From NCBI GenBank assembly GCA_023460875.1, contig JAEWOQ010000237.1, positions 1-25,109 of the forward strand: a stretch of DNA of 25,109 nucleotides. Direction: 5' to 3'. Of this stretch, positions 23,705 to 25,109 are shown piece after piece (within the stretch, counting starts at the first letter, position 1; each line of letters begins with the position of its first letter). Under the pieces are notes generated by a model. That model was not told the DNA's origin. It saw only the letters and a program-made list of their open reading frames with translations, and did no database searches. The DNA is from Pseudomonadota bacterium. GTDB taxonomy: Bacteria; Myxococcota_A; Polyangia; Polyangiales; Polyangiaceae. Made by a program: the position numbers and the translations under genes.

Positions 23705-24199
23705 ATGAGCAAGGGTCACGACATGCACGACGAGCGCGGCTTCGTGGGGTTCTCCCTCGGTGACGTGCACTACGCGGTGCCCATCGGGCGCGTGCGCGAG
23801 ATCGTCAATCCGCTCCCGCTCACCGAGCTGCCGCACGCGCCCGCGGCCGTCGCCGGCGTCGCCGATCACCGGGGGGAGGTGGTGGCCGTCGTCGACCTGC
23901 GGGCGCGCTTCGGCCTGCCGCGCCAGGCGGACCAGCGCCGGACGAAGTGGGTCCTCGTGGACCTCCAAGGGCGGACCGTGGGCCTCCGCGTGGATAACGT
24001 GACGGAGGTCTTCGGGCAGGCCGGCGCGCCCCTACGGCCCGCGCCGGAGCTCGGCGCTGGCGACGACGTGCGCGGCCTCGCGGGGGTCATCACCCACGAA
24101 GGTCGCATGAAGTTCGTCCTCGATTTGGATCGCATCGAGAGCCTGACCCGCGGGCTCCAGGAGCCGAACCTGCTGGGAGCGGCGGGAGGGAGCGCTTGA
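23705..24199 (+). CDS. CheW-type coupling protein 2
   Basis: The 164-residue protein has the CheW fold: FVGFSLGDVHYAVPI, VREIVNPLPLTELPHAP, VAGVADHRGEVVAVVDLRAR, VGLRVDNVTEVF and MKFVLDLDRI. The canonical RG-x-x-x-P/L motif is HRGEVV. Its origin is separate from the first CheW judging by sequence, and it could serve a different receptor or an adaptor function. ATG 23705 is preferred over GTG 23702 because GAGG (23694-23697) sits seven bases before it. Its TGA overlaps the TTG start of the HEAT-repeat gene (TTGA). The gap after the first CheW is 25 bases. Confidence 0.9.
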   Translation: MSKGHDMHDERGFVGFSLGDVHYAVPIGRVREIVNPLPLTELPHAPAAVAGVADHRGEVVAVVDLRARFGLPRQADQRRTKWVLVDLQGRTVGLRVDNVTEVFGQAGAPLRPAPELGAGDDVRGLAGVITHEGRMKFVLDLDRIESLTRGLQEPNLLGAAGGSA

Positions 24200-25109
24200 C
24201 CCTCGCAGAGATCGCCGAGGCCCTCGGCTCGGAGGACCCAGAGGAGCGCCGCGTCGCTGCGGGCCGCTTGGTGGACGCGGGCGTCGGGACCGTTCACCTC
24301 ATCCTGCGGGCTCTGCGCGATCCGGACTGGCGGGTGCGCGAGGAGGCGCGGCAGGTGGCGCGCTTCCGTGCCCCGGATCCAGAGCTGTTGGCGGCGCTGG
24401 TCGAGGCCATGTCCGCCCCCGAAGAGATGGGCGTGGAGAGCGTTGGTCTCCGCAACGCCGCGGTGGACGCGTTGGGCGCCTTCGGGGAGGCCGCGGTGGG
24501 CGCGCTCGCGCAGCGCATCCCGGCGCTGGACGCCGACGGGCGGAAGCTGGCGGTGGAGGCCCTGGCGGCGACCGCGCACCCGAGCGCCCTGTCGGTGCTG
24601 CGCTCGATGCTCGACGACGAGGACGCCAACGTGCGGGCGGCGGCCCTCGAGGCGGTGGCGAACCTCGGCTCGGTCTCGGTCGACGAGGCCATCGGGGTGC
24701 TCGAAGAGTGCCTCGACGATCCCGATCAGTTCGTGCGCCTGATCGCCCTCAATGGCTTGAACCAGCTGGGGGCTTCTCTGCCGTGGGGCCGCATCGAACC
24801 GTGCTTCCGGCACACGGTGCTGCGGCGCGCCGCCCTCGAGGCGGCCGGGCGCTCCGGCGCACCCCAAGCGGCCGAGGTGCTCGCCGAGCAGCTGAGCGCT
24901 CAGCGGGGCTCGGGACCCGAGTTCGTCGCGACCTTGCGCGCGACAGCGAGTCTGGCTCAGCGAGGGGCGGAGGGTCGCGCTGCCCTCGCCGCGAAGCTCG
25001 GCCATCTGCCCGCAGCGGCCCGCAAGCGGCTCCTGGACTTGGCGGCGTCCGACGGCGAAGAGCTGGTCAACCGTCGCTGCGCGGTCTCGCTCCTGGGTCT
25101 GTTGGGTGG
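24196..25109 (+). CDS. HEAT/PBS-lyase-repeat protein, 3'-partial
   Basis: I read this frame through by hand: TTG start at 24196, preceded by GGGAGGG (24184-24190) at five-base spacing, and open to the right edge (304 complete codons). The product consists of repeated helical pairs of the HEAT or PBS-lyase type: DPEERRVAAGRLVDAG, DPDWRVREEARQVARF, LRNAAVDALGAFGEAAV, DEDANVRAAALEAVANLG and DPDQFVRLIALNGLNQLG, about one every 30-45 residues. Such solenoids bind proteins. Myxobacterial chemosensory clusters can include a HEAT-repeat protein, as I recall for the Che7 system of Myxococcus xanthus (Cpc7), so a partner role in signal output is plausible but inferred. It is translationally coupled to the second CheW by a TTGA overlap. 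The C-terminus and any further domain lie outside the window. Confidence 0.88.
   Translation, partial: MTLAEIAEALGSEDPEERRVAAGRLVDAGVGTVHLILRALRDPDWRVREEARQVARFRAPDPELLAALVEAMSAPEEMGVESVGLRNAAVDALGAFGEAAVGALAQRIPALDADGRKLAVEALAATAHPSALSVLRSMLDDEDANVRAAALEAVANLGSVSVDEAIGVLEECLDDPDQFVRLIALNGLNQLGASLPWGRIEPCFRHTVLRRAALEAAGRSGAPQAAEVLAEQLSAQRGSGPEFVATLRATASLAQRGAEGRAALAAKLGHLPAAARKRLLDLAASDGEELVNRRCAVSLLGLLG

Overview
The window is about 25 kb of very GC-rich DNA with dense genes, strong G/C preference at third codon positions, and frequent GTG or TTG starts. The gene content suggests a myxobacterium or related Myxococcota: a chemosensory operon with a HEAT-repeat protein, proline-rich coiled-coil proteins, a CHAD protein and a eukaryote-like NAD-dependent isocitrate dehydrogenase. 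This placement is inferred from gene content and composition, since no rRNA or other marker gene is present. I saw no tRNA, rRNA, insertion sequence, integrase or CRISPR array. No gene-free stretch exceeds 300 bases.

Layout. (1) 3-2869, plus strand: the 3' end of a small membrane-associated protein, a GMC flavin oxidoreductase and an atypical SDR oxidoreductase, followed by a 44-bp tandem repeat that covers the SDR stop codon. (2) 3057-5305, minus strand: two translationally coupled PLP enzymes, a class V aminotransferase-fold enzyme and a D-cysteine desulfhydrase/ACC deaminase-like enzyme. (3) 5458-8408, plus strand: a RecQ-like protein whose ATPase motifs are eroded while its zinc-binding cysteines are intact, then a CHAD-domain protein. 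(4) 8409-10129, minus strand: isocitrate dehydrogenase and a DUF479/AcpH-like putative metal-dependent hydrolase. (5) 10192-10893, plus strand: a stand-alone flavin reductase module behind an 8-bp inverted repeat. (6) 10982-14017, minus strand: a small unknown protein ending inside a 17-bp tandem repeat, and a GH2 beta-mannosidase-like protein with altered catalytic positions. (7) 14118-14474, plus strand: an Hsp15-like S4 RNA-binding protein. (8) 14536-20641, minus strand: a Pro/acid-rich single-pass protein, DusB-type tRNA-dihydrouridine synthase, a 101-residue unknown, a three-TM protein, a coiled-coil protein and a flavin monooxygenase. (9) 20708-25109, plus strand: a chemosensory operon in the order CheY, CheA, CheW, CheW, HEAT-repeat protein, with overlapping stops and starts, running off the right edge.

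The functional unit that is clearest is the chemosensory operon. CheA has its own histidine phosphotransfer, kinase and CheW-like domains but no receiver, so the adjacent CheY is the expected phosphate acceptor. No receptor, CheR or CheB lies in the window. The most unusual gene is the RecQ-like pseudo-helicase, followed by the GH2 protein with degenerate active-site positions. Several short tandem duplications sit in gene ends or inside the RecQ-like gene, which suggests local replication slippage.
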